Positions 28,645-37,316 of a stretch of 64,000 nt of DNA are shown piece after piece; the stretch's first letter is position 1; each line of letters begins with the position of its first letter. Origin of the DNA: Bremerella volcania (GTDB taxonomy: Bacteria; Planctomycetota; Planctomycetia; Pirellulales; Pirellulaceae). The notes beneath the pieces were generated by a model. That model ran no database searches. It was not told where the DNA came from and saw only the letters and a program-made list of their open reading frames with translations. Position numbers and translations under genes: made by a program. The stretch is from contig NZ_CP036289.1 in NCBI RefSeq assembly GCF_007748115.1, positions 1,860,001-1,924,000 on the forward strand, in the 5' to 3' direction.

Positions 28645-29946
28645 TTATTGGTCGAACGTCGGCCGACGCACATAAGCTTCGCAACCCGCGTAGTGGGCGG
28701 CATCGCCCAGTTGCTCTTCGATGCGTAACAACTGGTTATATTTTTCCACCCGTTCACCGCGCGCCGGCGCGCCGGATTTCAGGTGGCCGGCATTCATCGC
28801 CACGGTCAAGTCGGCGATAAAGCTGTCCACCGTTTCGCCACTGCGATGAGATACGAATGTCCCCCAGCCGTGATCCTGGGCCAAGCGCACCGCGGAGATC
28901 GTCTCGGTGACGGTGCCGATCTGATTGAGCTTGATCAGCACGGCATTGGCGATTTGCTCTTCAATGCCGCGCGCAATCAGCTTCGGGTTGGTGCAGAAGA
29001 CATCGTCGCCGACCAGTTCGATACGCTCGCCCAGGGCGGCATTGAGTTGTTTCCAACCCGGCCAGTCGTCCTGTCCCATGCCGTCTTCGAGCAACACAAG
29101 TGGATACGCCGTGGTCAGTTTTTCGTAATAGGCCACCATCTCTTCCGGTTCCAGGTGGCGCTCTTCGCGACGCAAGTGATAACAGCCGTTCTCGAAGAAC
29201 TCGCTGGACGCCGGATCACAAGCGATTCCCATATCCTTGCCCGGTTGCAGGCCAGCTCGCGAGATCGCCTCGACAATCAGCTCGAACGGTTCTTCGTTGG
29301 ATGTTACGTGTGGCGCGAATCCGCCTTCATCACCGACTCCCACCGACATGCCCTTTTCTTCCAACAAGTCGAGCAGGCAATGGTAGACCTCGCTTCCCCA
29401 CTCGAGCGCCTGCCGAAAACTTGCGGCGCCGTAGGGAGCGATCATGAATTCCTGAAAGTCCGCGCCTTGCCAATGAGCATGCACGCCGCCGTTCAGAATG
29501 TTCATATGGGGGACTGGCAAGCGCATGGTCGAATCGCCACCCAGGGACCGATAGAGCGGCTCGTTTTTCGCCACGGCGGCAGCGCGGGCCACCACCAGAG
29601 AAACGCCGAGGATCGCATTCGCTCCCAATCGAGACTTATTCTCGGTCCCGTCCAACTCGATCATCCGTTGGTCGATCGCTGCCTGATCGGCGGCGTTCAT
29701 CCCAATGACGGCCGGTGCAATCGAATCGTTAACACCGGCGACCGCGCGCAAAACGCCTTTCCCACGATACCGCTGCGAGTCGGCGTCGCGTAGCTCGATC
29801 GCTTCTCGACTGCCGGTCGATGCGCCTGACGGGACGGCCGCCCTGGCCCACGCGCCACCAGCGAGCTGGCATTCCACTTCTACCGTCGGATTGCCGCGCG
29901 AGTCGAGAATCTCGCGGGCGAGTAACGTGCTGATGGTACTGCTCAT
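28645..29946 (-). CDS. eno: Enolase
   Basis: 433 residues, start at 29946 (MSSTISTLLAREILDSRGNPT). Motifs include SGASTGSREAIELRD, the metal ligands in EGGFAPHV and LLEDGMGQDDW, the catalytic lysine in IKLNQIGTVTET and the enolase signature SHRSGETVDSFIADL. Converts 2-phosphoglycerate to PEP. The ATG overlaps the ackA stop by 4 bp. Confidence 0.97.
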   Translation of the reverse strand: MSSTISTLLAREILDSRGNPTVEVECQLAGGAWARAAVPSGASTGSREAIELRDADSQRYRGKGVLRAVAGVNDSIAPAVIGMNAADQAAIDQRMIELDGTENKSRLGANAILGVSLVVARAAAVAKNEPLYRSLGGDSTMRLPVPHMNILNGGVHAHWQGADFQEFMIAPYGAASFRQALEWGSEVYHCLLDLLEEKGMSVGVGDEGGFAPHVTSNEEPFELIVEAISRAGLQPGKDMGIACDPASSEFFENGCYHLRREERHLEPEEMVAYYEKLTTAYPLVLLEDGMGQDDWPGWKQLNAALGERIELVGDDVFCTNPKLIARGIEEQIANAVLIKLNQIGTVTETISAVRLAQDHGWGTFVSHRSGETVDSFIADLTVAMNAGHLKSGAPARGERVEKYNQLLRIEEQLGDAAHYAGCEAYVRRPTFDQ

Positions 29947-31166
29947 ATCTTTTCCGCTTTCGGTTGAGTCCGATTTTCTTGCGCCGCTTGTTCCAGCACG
30001 GACTTGGTGTGACGGGCGATCATCAGATGCTCGTTTGTCGGGACCACCAATACACGGCACTCGGCATTGGCTACCGAAATACAATGCTCGTGTCGTCGAT
30101 TGCATGCCGGGTCGAAACGCACGCCAAGATGTTTCAATCCTTCACAGATCATGGCTCGCACGGGCGCAGCATGCTCGCCGATGCCGCCGGTAAAGACCAG
30201 TGTGTCGAGCCCGCTCAAGACAGCCGCCAATCCTCCAATGGCCTTGTGAATCTGGTAAACAAATAATTCAACGGCCTCCCTACACCGCAAGTCTTGTGCC
30301 GAGTCGAGGAGAATTTCCATGTTCGAAGTCACGCCCGAAACACCCTGCAATCCGGCTTCGTGATTGACCAGGCGTTCGATGGCGTCGGCGTCGTACCCGT
30401 ACTCGCGCATCAGATAAACCAGCACGCCGGGATCGAGGTCGCCGCTGCGCGAACCCATCATCACTCCGCCGGTCGGCGTAAAGCCCATCGTGGTATCGAG
30501 CGGCATGCCATCGCGGATTGCGGCCAAACTGGCGCCATTGCCGAGGTGTGCAATGATTGTCCGCCCGATCTCCCCGTCGGTTAACTCGCCAAGCACATAT
30601 TCGTAGGAAAGTCCGTGAAAGCCGTAGCGACGCAGCCCCTGGTCCCAAAATGTATCGGGCAGCGGCAATTGCTTGGCAACATCAGGCATCCGGCTGTGGA
30701 AGGCCGTATCGAAACAGGCGACCTGCGGCAAGTTTGGCAGACGAGCCGACAGGGCGTTGATGCCCGCGAGGTTGGCGGGCAGGTGCAAGGGCGCCAAGTG
30801 AGTCAGCTTGCGAATCCGCTCCAACACCGTGGGGGTGATCAGCACCGGGCCTTGATAGTCGGAGCCACCGTGAACCACGCGATGGCCGGCGGCATCGGGT
30901 TGCGGCATATTGTGTTCGGCAAATCGTTTTAACAGAACATCGAGAGCCAGTTCATGGTTCGGGAATTGCCCCAACTCGACTTGTTCCGGCCGGTCCGCAG
31001 CGTGTAACCGCAATCGCCCTTGGGCGGCGGAGATTTCTTCGACCGTGCCGTCAATCAGCGATCGTTCCTCTCCGTCTCCCAGTGCGTACTGTGCCAGCTT
31101 CAACGACGAGGAACCCGCGTTGACGCAAAGCACGGTTCGCTGCGCCGCGATCGTTTGATCATTCAT
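29943..31166 (-). CDS. ackA: Acetate kinase
   Basis: 407 residues with the ASKHA-fold motifs LCVNAGSSSLKLAQY, HRVVHGGSDY, CFDTAFHSRMPD, RYGFHGLSYEYV and AHLGNGASLAA. Makes ATP and acetate from acetyl phosphate. Start at 31166 (MNDQTIAAQ), overlapping the phosphotransacetylase gene by 8 bp and the enolase start by 4 bp, so translation of all three is coupled. Confidence 0.97.
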   Translation of the reverse strand: MNDQTIAAQRTVLCVNAGSSSLKLAQYALGDGEERSLIDGTVEEISAAQGRLRLHAADRPEQVELGQFPNHELALDVLLKRFAEHNMPQPDAAGHRVVHGGSDYQGPVLITPTVLERIRKLTHLAPLHLPANLAGINALSARLPNLPQVACFDTAFHSRMPDVAKQLPLPDTFWDQGLRRYGFHGLSYEYVLGELTDGEIGRTIIAHLGNGASLAAIRDGMPLDTTMGFTPTGGVMMGSRSGDLDPGVLVYLMREYGYDADAIERLVNHEAGLQGVSGVTSNMEILLDSAQDLRCREAVELFVYQIHKAIGGLAAVLSGLDTLVFTGGIGEHAAPVRAMICEGLKHLGVRFDPACNRRHEHCISVANAECRVLVVPTNEHLMIARHTKSVLEQAAQENRTQPKAEKI

Positions 31167-32073
31167 CGCCGACCTCCGTCCAACACTGGTGCATGATCGA
31201 CGCAATCGCCACCGACGCCAACCTTGCGGCGGGCGGATCGGATCGGGATGGCAAGACGATCGGCACTTTGGCTCCTATCACGACACCGGCCATCACGCCA
31301 CCGGTCAAGTACTCCAGATCCTTGGCCAGAATGTTGCCGGAGTTCAGGTCGGGCGCGAGCAGAATGTCGACGTCGCCTGCCACGTCGCTGTCGATCTCCT
31401 TGGTCTGGGCGGCCTCCAGCGAAATCGCATTGTCGAATGCCAGCGGGCCATCGACCAGCGCATGACGGATCTGCTGCCGCTGGGCCATTTTGCTGAGACA
31501 TGCCGCGTCGATGGTTGAGCCGATTTCCGGCTTGACCACTTCGACCGCGGACAAGGCAGCGACCTTCGGTGTCTCGATCCCTAAAACACGGGCCAGGTCC
31601 ACGGCATTTTGTACGATCGCCAACTTTTGGATCAAATCGGGCGCGATGTTGATGGCCGCGTCGGTTACGAACAACAGCTTGTGATACGACGCCAATTCAA
31701 CGACAAACACGTGGCTCAGCCGACGCTCGGTGCGGAGCCGAGCCAGTACCGGGTGCATTAGCACGTCCGTGTGCAGCCAGCCCTTCATCAGACCGGTGAC
31801 CTCGCCTGCAGCGGCCAGTTCCGCTCCCTGCCGCGCCGCATCTTCTTCATGGATCGCTTCGACGATGCGATGCCCATCCAGCCGTACACCCGCCTGCTCG
31901 GCGGTCTGTTCGATCCGTTGCCGAACGCCAACGAACACCGGATCGATCAATCCCCGCTCCAGCGCTTGAGCCACCCCCTCCATGACATGCCGCTCGCCCA
32001 CATCCACCACCGCCATCGTCAACGGCGGAAACTGCGTTGTTCGCTCAATCAGCTTTTGGAGTTTGTCGCTCAT
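31159..32073 (-). CDS. Phosphate acetyl/butyryltransferase
   Basis: 304 residues of the PTA_PTB family, with VVDVGERHVMEGVAQAL, FVTDAAINIAPDL and the glycine-rich C-terminus (TGGVMAGVVIGAKVPIVLPSRSD). The length matches short phosphotransacetylases and phosphate butyryltransferases. It makes acetyl phosphate from acetyl-CoA for the adjacent acetate kinase; a butyryl role is the alternative but the PDH genes favour acetyl. Confidence 0.9.
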   Translation of the reverse strand: MSDKLQKLIERTTQFPPLTMAVVDVGERHVMEGVAQALERGLIDPVFVGVRQRIEQTAEQAGVRLDGHRIVEAIHEEDAARQGAELAAAGEVTGLMKGWLHTDVLMHPVLARLRTERRLSHVFVVELASYHKLLFVTDAAINIAPDLIQKLAIVQNAVDLARVLGIETPKVAALSAVEVVKPEIGSTIDAACLSKMAQRQQIRHALVDGPLAFDNAISLEAAQTKEIDSDVAGDVDILLAPDLNSGNILAKDLEYLTGGVMAGVVIGAKVPIVLPSRSDPPAARLASVAIASIMHQCWTEVGDE

Positions 32074-32129
32074 TATCTGAGGTCATTTGTATTCTAGCCG
32101 GTGGGTTGCGCCGGCATTGCGTCTCGATT

Positions 32130-33320
32130 TCAACCCAACCAACTACCTGGATTTCTCAGTCGCCCAGCTAATGCCTCAAGAAAACGCGCGGCATCGGCTC
32201 CGAAAACGACACGGTGATCACAACTCAAAGTGAATGTGGTTGCTGTTCGATCGTCCGCGCCGATGGCGAGGATCGCCGCGGCGCCCAAAGGTACAATTGC
32301 CTCGAAACTGTGGACGATAGAAAAGGTGCCCAGATTGGAGACGTAAAAGGTTGCACCCTGGTAGTCCTCTGGCACGACGCGGCGGCTTCTCACTTTGCCA
32401 CGCAGAATTCTCCAATCTTCGGCGAGTTCCTCCAACGGCCGGTCGGCCGCGTCTCGCAACACCGGGGTGAGCAGTCCAGCTTCGAAGTCAACTGCGATAC
32501 CCACGTCGACCCTGTCGCGAATCGCCAAACCACTGGGAGTATGGCAGGCATTAAACCGCGGAAATTGCTTCACGGTCAGGGCACAGGCCCGTGCCAATAG
32601 AAGCGTGAGTGAGGTGTTCGTTTCTTTGGAAGTGGCCTGTAGCGCGTCCAGCGGAATGCGGGCGGTTACCCTGAAAGTCGGTGTGCCCTGTGTCGCGGTC
32701 ATGTTGTCCGCAACGGCGCGGTGCATCGGGGAAAGCGGCTCGATCTGATAGGGCGGGCCAAAATGCAGATCCGGTGACCGAGGTTGGAGTGCAGTCGCTA
32801 ACACCTCAGCTGCATGGATCATTCCACCAGCACCCGGGACCACATCCGCCAGATCGATGCCAAGATCAGCGGCGAGCGTGCGGGCATATGGAGATGCGGG
32901 CCGGCGGTTCGGATCGGTAAGTGTTCTTGGCGTGTTGCTCGGGGAAGTGGCTGCACGGGGAGCAGTTGTTGAAGGGGTTGCCGGATGCTTCGCAGGCCGC
33001 GCCCTTTCGACAGCAGGCTCAACCGCTGGTGCCTTTGGCTCGGTTTCCTCTTCGGAAGCGGATGGCGCAACCACCTCCTCGGCTGAATCGACCAGGTAGG
33101 CAATCGTTTGTCGCACCGGGATGTCCGTATCGATGGGCGCCAGCGGACCGGCAAGGAACCCGTCGGCAAATGACTCGACTTCAAGCACGGCTTTGTCCGT
33201 TTCGACTTCGGCCAGCACGTCACCACGCTTGACGGGGTCGCCTGGTTGCTTGAGCCACCGAACCAGACGGCCGGTGGCCATTGTGTCCGACAATGCCGGC
33301 ATGGGGACGGTTTGCTTCAT
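32130..33320 (-). CDS. pdhC: Pyruvate dehydrogenase E2 (dihydrolipoamide acetyltransferase)
   Basis: 396 residues: one lipoyl domain at 1-75 with the lipoylated lysine in ETDKAVLEVES, a Pro/Ala linker, a peripheral subunit-binding domain at about 135-170 (RRPASPYARTLAADLGIDL), and a catalytic domain to the end. The active-site motif reads DHRVVFGADAARF, with Phe where HRVVDG usually has Asp; the histidine is present. Start at 33320, overlapping the E1-beta stop by 4 bp. A gene for E3 (lipoamide dehydrogenase) is not in this window. Confidence 0.93.
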   Translation of the reverse strand: MKQTVPMPALSDTMATGRLVRWLKQPGDPVKRGDVLAEVETDKAVLEVESFADGFLAGPLAPIDTDIPVRQTIAYLVDSAEEVVAPSASEEETEPKAPAVEPAVERARPAKHPATPSTTAPRAATSPSNTPRTLTDPNRRPASPYARTLAADLGIDLADVVPGAGGMIHAAEVLATALQPRSPDLHFGPPYQIEPLSPMHRAVADNMTATQGTPTFRVTARIPLDALQATSKETNTSLTLLLARACALTVKQFPRFNACHTPSGLAIRDRVDVGIAVDFEAGLLTPVLRDAADRPLEELAEDWRILRGKVRSRRVVPEDYQGATFYVSNLGTFSIVHSFEAIVPLGAAAILAIGADDRTATTFTLSCDHRVVFGADAARFLEALAGRLRNPGSWLG

Positions 33321-34321
33321 GGCTTGACTCCTGGATCCGCCACTGAACATAACTGTTGTGCCTGGCTGATGACGTCTTCCACTGTAGGTATGCTGGCCGA
33401 CTCAAGCGAACCGTTGAACGGCGTCGGGATATCGAGCGCGGCCACTCGCTTTGCGGGAGCGTCGAGACTGAAGAAACAGCGTTCGCTTAACGTCGCCGCG
33501 ACTTCGGCGCCGGCTCCAGCGAATCGGCAGTCCTCTTCAACCACGATGAACCGGTGCGTCTTTTCGACCGACGTTATGCAGGTCTCCCAGTCGATGGGGC
33601 TCAGGCTACGCAGATCGATGACTTCCGCCTCAATTCCCACATCCGCCAATTGCCGCGCGGCGCGCAAGCATAGTTCGACGCTGCGCGAGTAACCGACCAG
33701 CGTGACGTCTCGGCCGGCTCGGCGAACCGCGGCGCGATGCATTGGCAGAGGAACGGCTTCAACGTCCAGTAGTCCCTTGCTGAAGTACAACAGATCGTGT
33801 TCAAGTAAGATGATCGGATCGTCACTGGCAATCGCCTGCCGGAGTTGCCAGTAGGCGTCCTGCGGAGTTGCGGGAACTGCGATGCGCAGGCCCGGTACGT
33901 TCATCAACGTATGCTCCAATCGCTGCGAATGCTGGGCGCCAAGTTGTTTGGCAACGCCACCAGGCATCCGGACCACTAGCGGCATGGGGAATTGGCCGCC
34001 CGACATGAAAGGGATCTTGGCGGCCATGTTGACCAACGGATCCAGCGCGAGCAAAGCGAAGTTGATGGTCATGATCTCCACAACAGGCCGCATGCCCGTC
34101 ATCGCGGCGCCAACGCCCAGTCCTGTAAAGCTGGCTTCGGAGATTGGCGTATCGCGCACTCTCCACGATCCATACTTGGCGTATAACCCTTCGGTCACCC
34201 GGTAAGATCCGCCGTAGAGACCGACGTCTTCTCCCAATATGAACACGGAGTCATCCTCCGCCAACTCGGCGTCCAAAGCCCGATTGAGGGCCTGCCAGTA
34301 GGTGATGTCTTCCGTCGCCAT
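33317..34321 (-). CDS. pdhB: Pyruvate dehydrogenase E1 component, beta subunit
   Basis: 334 residues with EDITYWQALNRALDAELAED, the E59-type motif FILGEDVGLYGGSYRVT, then SEASFTGLGVGAAMTG and the C-terminal domain (VTLVGYSRSVELCLRA, IDLRSLSPID). With the alpha subunit it decarboxylates pyruvate using thiamine diphosphate. Gap of 14 bp to pdhA. Confidence 0.95.
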   Translation of the reverse strand: MATEDITYWQALNRALDAELAEDDSVFILGEDVGLYGGSYRVTEGLYAKYGSWRVRDTPISEASFTGLGVGAAMTGMRPVVEIMTINFALLALDPLVNMAAKIPFMSGGQFPMPLVVRMPGGVAKQLGAQHSQRLEHTLMNVPGLRIAVPATPQDAYWQLRQAIASDDPIILLEHDLLYFSKGLLDVEAVPLPMHRAAVRRAGRDVTLVGYSRSVELCLRAARQLADVGIEAEVIDLRSLSPIDWETCITSVEKTHRFIVVEEDCRFAGAGAEVAATLSERCFFSLDAPAKRVAALDIPTPFNGSLESASIPTVEDVISQAQQLCSVADPGVKP

Positions 34322-34335
34322 GCGCTCCCCTCGCT

Positions 34336-35388
34336 CTATATCAGAGACTCATTTCGTCGATTAACGTGCAAACATCGCCAAGCCTCAGCCATTTCCGGAT
34401 CTGGACTCTGCTTTGCGAATTCGACCGCCTCCTGTACCAACTGCTGGACCTCGCTCTTGATGCCGTCCACCTCCGCGGGATCTAGGTGTCCGGCACCCAA
34501 TCCGTGTTCGGTAACGTGGTCAATCGCGTCTCGTCCAACACCTGCCAGCTGCTCGCGACTGGGATACGCTGGCACGGCTTCGCTGATCGCCGCTGAGACG
34601 GGATCAGTCGAGGCGTAGGCCCTCACCTCGATTTGGGGACGATAGCTTCCGGGGTCGGCCATCGAGTGGCCGCGCAAACGGTAAGTTTCGCATTCAACGA
34701 AGCGCGGCCCACCACCACTACGAATCTCTCGCAGCATCCTGCTCGTTACTTCGTGCACCTTAAACACATCCATGCCGTCTACGCGCTCAGCGGGGATGTT
34801 ATACGCCGCGGCGCGCCTAAAGACTTCAGTCACTGCCGAATGACGATGTATTTCCGTACCGATCTGGTAATGATTATTCTCACAGACAAATAGCACAGGC
34901 AATCGCCACAGTGCGGCCATGTTCAGCGACTCGTGGAAGGTACCTTGATTCACCGCGCCATCGCCGAAGAAGCAGATCGCCACCTCGGGCAGGTCGCGCA
35001 TCGCGATCGCGTAGCCGACGCCGATGGCCACAGGGTAGGTTTCACCCACAATCGCATAGCCGCCCATGAACCGACGCTCGCGATCGAACAAATGCATCGA
35101 TCCGCCCATTCCCCGACTAATCCCGTCACGACGGCCAAACAATTCGGCCATCACTTGTCGGGGCGGCGTGCCGCGAACGAGGGCATGAACGTGTTCGCGA
35201 TAAGTGCTAACGACATAGTCAGCTGGTTCCGTCGCATGGATCACTCCCACGGCCACCGCTTCCTCGCCGGGGTACAAATGCAGAAAGCCCGCGATGTTGC
35301 CCTTCGTGTACTGTTCCGCGGCTGCCTCCTCGAAGGCACGGGCCAGCAGCATATCGCGCAGAAATGCTCGCAGGGTGTCGCGATCCAT
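34336..35388 (-). CDS. pdhA: Pyruvate dehydrogenase E1 component, alpha subunit
   Basis: 350 residues. The thiamine diphosphate motif is FFGDGAVNQGTFHESLNMA followed by PVLFVCENN. The phospho-loop-like sequence RLRGHSMADPGSYR is present. Works with PdhB and PdhC. The ATG is one base after the stop of the AhpD-like gene, so translation is probably coupled. Confidence 0.95.
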   Translation of the reverse strand: MDRDTLRAFLRDMLLARAFEEAAAEQYTKGNIAGFLHLYPGEEAVAVGVIHATEPADYVVSTYREHVHALVRGTPPRQVMAELFGRRDGISRGMGGSMHLFDRERRFMGGYAIVGETYPVAIGVGYAIAMRDLPEVAICFFGDGAVNQGTFHESLNMAALWRLPVLFVCENNHYQIGTEIHRHSAVTEVFRRAAAYNIPAERVDGMDVFKVHEVTSRMLREIRSGGGPRFVECETYRLRGHSMADPGSYRPQIEVRAYASTDPVSAAISEAVPAYPSREQLAGVGRDAIDHVTEHGLGAGHLDPAEVDGIKSEVQQLVQEAVEFAKQSPDPEMAEAWRCLHVNRRNESLI

Positions 35389-35389
35389 G

Positions 35390-35740
35390 TCAGGCGTCCT
35401 CTTCCGGCAGGAACTCGTCTAAAGCTTTCATCAACGGAACGAGATACATCAACGCGGGCCCGCCGTGCATCACCACGGCCATGAAGCCGGCTTCGACAAT
35501 TTCATCGCGACTTGCCCCGGCCTTGATCGCATGCTTCACGTGCACGGCAATACACCATTCACACTGTCCGGCCACCGATATCCCGATGTTGATCAACTCC
35601 TTCTCCCGACTACTGAGCGCCGGGCCGGCCTCTGCCTTACTCACAAAAGACATAAAGGCATTGATTTCGGTCGGGTACTTCTCCTTGAGCCGATGTGTAA
35701 GTTCGGCAACTTCCTTCAGCTTGTCTCTCATTTCACCCAT
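35390..35740 (-). CDS. Carboxymuconolactone decarboxylase/AhpD-like protein
   Basis: 116 residues with the AhpD CxxC pair in GQCEWCIAVHVKHAIKAGA and the EIVEAGFMAVVMHGGPALMY segment. Such proteins are thiol peroxidase or disulfide-reductase helpers, and in AhpD itself accept electrons from lipoylated E2. Its position as the gene next to pdhA makes a link to the lipoyl-E2 plausible. AGGAG is eight bases before the ATG at 35740. Confidence 0.88.
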   Translation of the reverse strand: MGEMRDKLKEVAELTHRLKEKYPTEINAFMSFVSKAEAGPALSSREKELINIGISVAGQCEWCIAVHVKHAIKAGASRDEIVEAGFMAVVMHGGPALMYLVPLMKALDEFLPEEDA

Positions 35741-35889
35741 TCTGTCTTTCTCCTACCAAGCCTATCCTGGTTTGTTAATCCTGTTCGCAGCACGTCGTTC
35801 CGCAGCGCGAAACCAATGGCTCGCAATAGAGTTTCTTCGATCACTCCCACGGCGAACCCGCGTAGACCTTTACGTGGTTGTTTGCTCAT
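35728..35889 (-). CDS. Small basic protein, 53 residues, overlapping both neighbours
   Basis: A frame from the ATG at 35889 encodes MSKQPRKGLRGFAVGVIEET and then LLRAIGFALRNDVLRTGLTNQ, ending in WVK. It overlaps the AhpD-like start by 13 bp and the upstream chimeric ORF end by 20 bp, a pattern typical of coupled genes. It fills the gap exactly. No family recognised; coding status rests on position and length alone. Confidence 0.45.
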   Translation of the reverse strand: MSKQPRKGLRGFAVGVIEETLLRAIGFALRNDVLRTGLTNQDRLGRRKTEWVK

Positions 35890-36364
35890 GCGATTGAGCG
35901 CCTCCCAACAACCAATGCGATCGATTCATAATCCGATAGACGGCGACCTTGAGAAAATCATTGAAAACGAACCAGGCCAGTGCGTAAGCCCAAATGATGC
36001 CCGCGTACTTCCAACCAATGGGTTCCATGAAGACGCCGTAGACCGCGACCAAGGTTCCAACAATCATGGTCGCGATCGTGGCCCACATCAGCGCCGCCGA
36101 TGGCCAGGGTTGTTGCCAGAAATGTCTTTCGCCGGTCCTCGCCACGTACAGAGTCGAATGGCCTGCCACATCCAGCTTCAAGAAAATGAGAGATTGAATC
36201 AGTGGCCTGGGCAGTCCGAGCTGTTCGAAGATGAAAAAGAGCAAGAATGAAAGCTTTTGCCGAACCGCGTCTGCGATGGCGTCATCCAATGTACGTCGGT
36301 CGTCGGCGAGTCTCGTTCTACGTACACGGGCGGCTGGCGCAGCTTCTTGTGTCGTTGCGCTCAT
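35870..36364 (-). pseudogene. Chimera: BON-gene N-terminus fused to C-terminus of a H+-ATPase
   Basis: One open frame of 164 residues joins two unrelated pieces. Residues 1-39 are identical to the N-terminus of the BON-like protein at 57114-57416 (MSATTQEAAPAARVRRTRLA...). From FLLFFIFEQLG onward it matches the last 120 residues of plasma-membrane P-type H+-ATPases, including LDVAGHSTLYVARTGERHFW and WFVFNDFLKVAVYRIM. It is not a copy of the intact ATPase at 52969-55602 but a diverged paralogue. The join is at 36247/36248, exactly the edge of the 1325-bp repeat. Neither half can work alone. Confidence 0.85.
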
Positions 36365-36633
36365 GCGACATCCTCCTTCGTTTGTCTGATTTCTGCCAGC
36401 AGCAATTCAGCTTCGGCGAGCGCTGCGGCTGTGGGCAAAGCATCCCGCTGATAATCATCGCTGGCCGTTCCACAATCGTCGCCCCCAGCGATCCCGTTTG
36501 CCTCCGTCAGTGGCAGTTGCCGTCGGTTATCGTTGATCCCATGCCGTGGCGACCTCGATCGGCCGGCAGAAAGTTTAGAAAGCATGACCCTTCGTGCTTG
36601 GGCATCCGCCGGTAAGGGAAAAGCTGGCGACAT
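36361..36633 (-). CDS. Hypothetical protein, 90 residues, csrA operon copy 1
   Basis: Start at 36633 with AAGGAG seven bases upstream (MSPAFPLPADAQARRVMLSK). The C-terminal half is helical, with ALAEAELLLAEIRQTKEDVA. The stop overlaps the next ATG by 4 bp. No family recognised. It lies downstream of csrA, so co-transcription is likely. Identical to 57413-57685. Confidence 0.6.
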   Translation of the reverse strand: MSPAFPLPADAQARRVMLSKLSAGRSRSPRHGINDNRRQLPLTEANGIAGGDDCGTASDDYQRDALPTAAALAEAELLLAEIRQTKEDVA

Positions 36634-36674
36634 TGCGACTCCTTGAAAAATTGATCTTAGGTTTGTGAAACAGG

Positions 36675-36914
36675 CTACACGGGTTCGGTTGTTTGGGATT
36701 GCAGTACCATCGTTTGGCGGTTGCACCGATCGGCAACAAAGAGACCACCTTGTTCAGTCTGGATGCGTCGATGGACTTCTTCGCGGTAGATCGGCACATC
36801 GCTGGGCGCGTTGAAGCCGAGTCTTACGCGGTCGCCGTTTACGGCAATCACGACCAGTTCAATGTTCTCGCCAATCACGATTCGTTGTTTGGCTTTGCGA
36901 CTGAGAACGAGCAT
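36675..36914 (-). CDS. csrA: CsrA carbon storage regulator, copy 1
   Basis: 79 residues. The N-terminus MLVLSRKAKQRIVIGENIEL and the RNA-binding segment FNAPSDVPIYREEV match CsrA, with Arg in the YREEV position that contacts RNA in characterised members. CsrA dimers bind GGA motifs in mRNA leaders and control carbon storage and motility. AGGAGAAAACC precedes the ATG. The neighbours are small BON-like proteins, not flagellar genes. Identical to 57727-57966. Confidence 0.95.
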   Translation of the reverse strand: MLVLSRKAKQRIVIGENIELVVIAVNGDRVRLGFNAPSDVPIYREEVHRRIQTEQGGLFVADRCNRQTMVLQSQTTEPV

Positions 36915-36941
36915 GGTTTTCTCCTTCCATGAGATGGGCGA

Positions 36942-37316
36942 TTACGCCCGGTCAACTTCCATTTCCAATTGGTTATCGATGACCAAGTTGCCGTCCAGCA
37001 GGTGCCGCACGACGGTTTGGGCGATTTGTTTCATGTAGAAGCTTGGTACGCGGCCCCGCAGGATAAGCACGCATTCGCACACTTCACAGGAAACGTTACG
37101 GACGGCGTGATACGACGACGTGCGCAGCTCAGCACTCGCCTGGGCTTCAATAACTTGCTCATGTTCCCGCTGAACCGCGGCCACGGAAGCCGTTGTTTGC
37201 GGCGTGCCGTTCCGTTCAATCGATTTCGTTTGTTTCCGGCGCGACGTTCCCGCCCGGCGTTGGATTTTGGCAGAGCCATTGGTATCCGCAGGTCGCTCGA
37301 CGAGGATTTCGATCAT
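36942..37316 (-). CDS. BON-like small protein with CxxC motif, copy 1
   Basis: 124 residues. The first 70 are low-complexity, basic and polar. Residues 75-120 resemble a single BON fold: VSCEVCECVLILRGRVPSFY, then VVRHLLDG and VIDNQLEMEVD, with CEVCEC at the first strand. The cysteines could bind metal or form a disulfide. The ATG overlaps the stop of the 73-codon ORF by 4 bp. Identical to 57994-58368. Confidence 0.75.
   Translation of the reverse strand: MIEILVERPADTNGSAKIQRRAGTSRRKQTKSIERNGTPQTTASVAAVQREHEQVIEAQASAELRTSSYHAVRNVSCEVCECVLILRGRVPSFYMKQIAQTVVRHLLDGNLVIDNQLEMEVDRA

Noticed and set aside
28783-29793. Open frame opposite enolase
   Set aside because: Same reason; the enolase motifs are complete on the minus strand.
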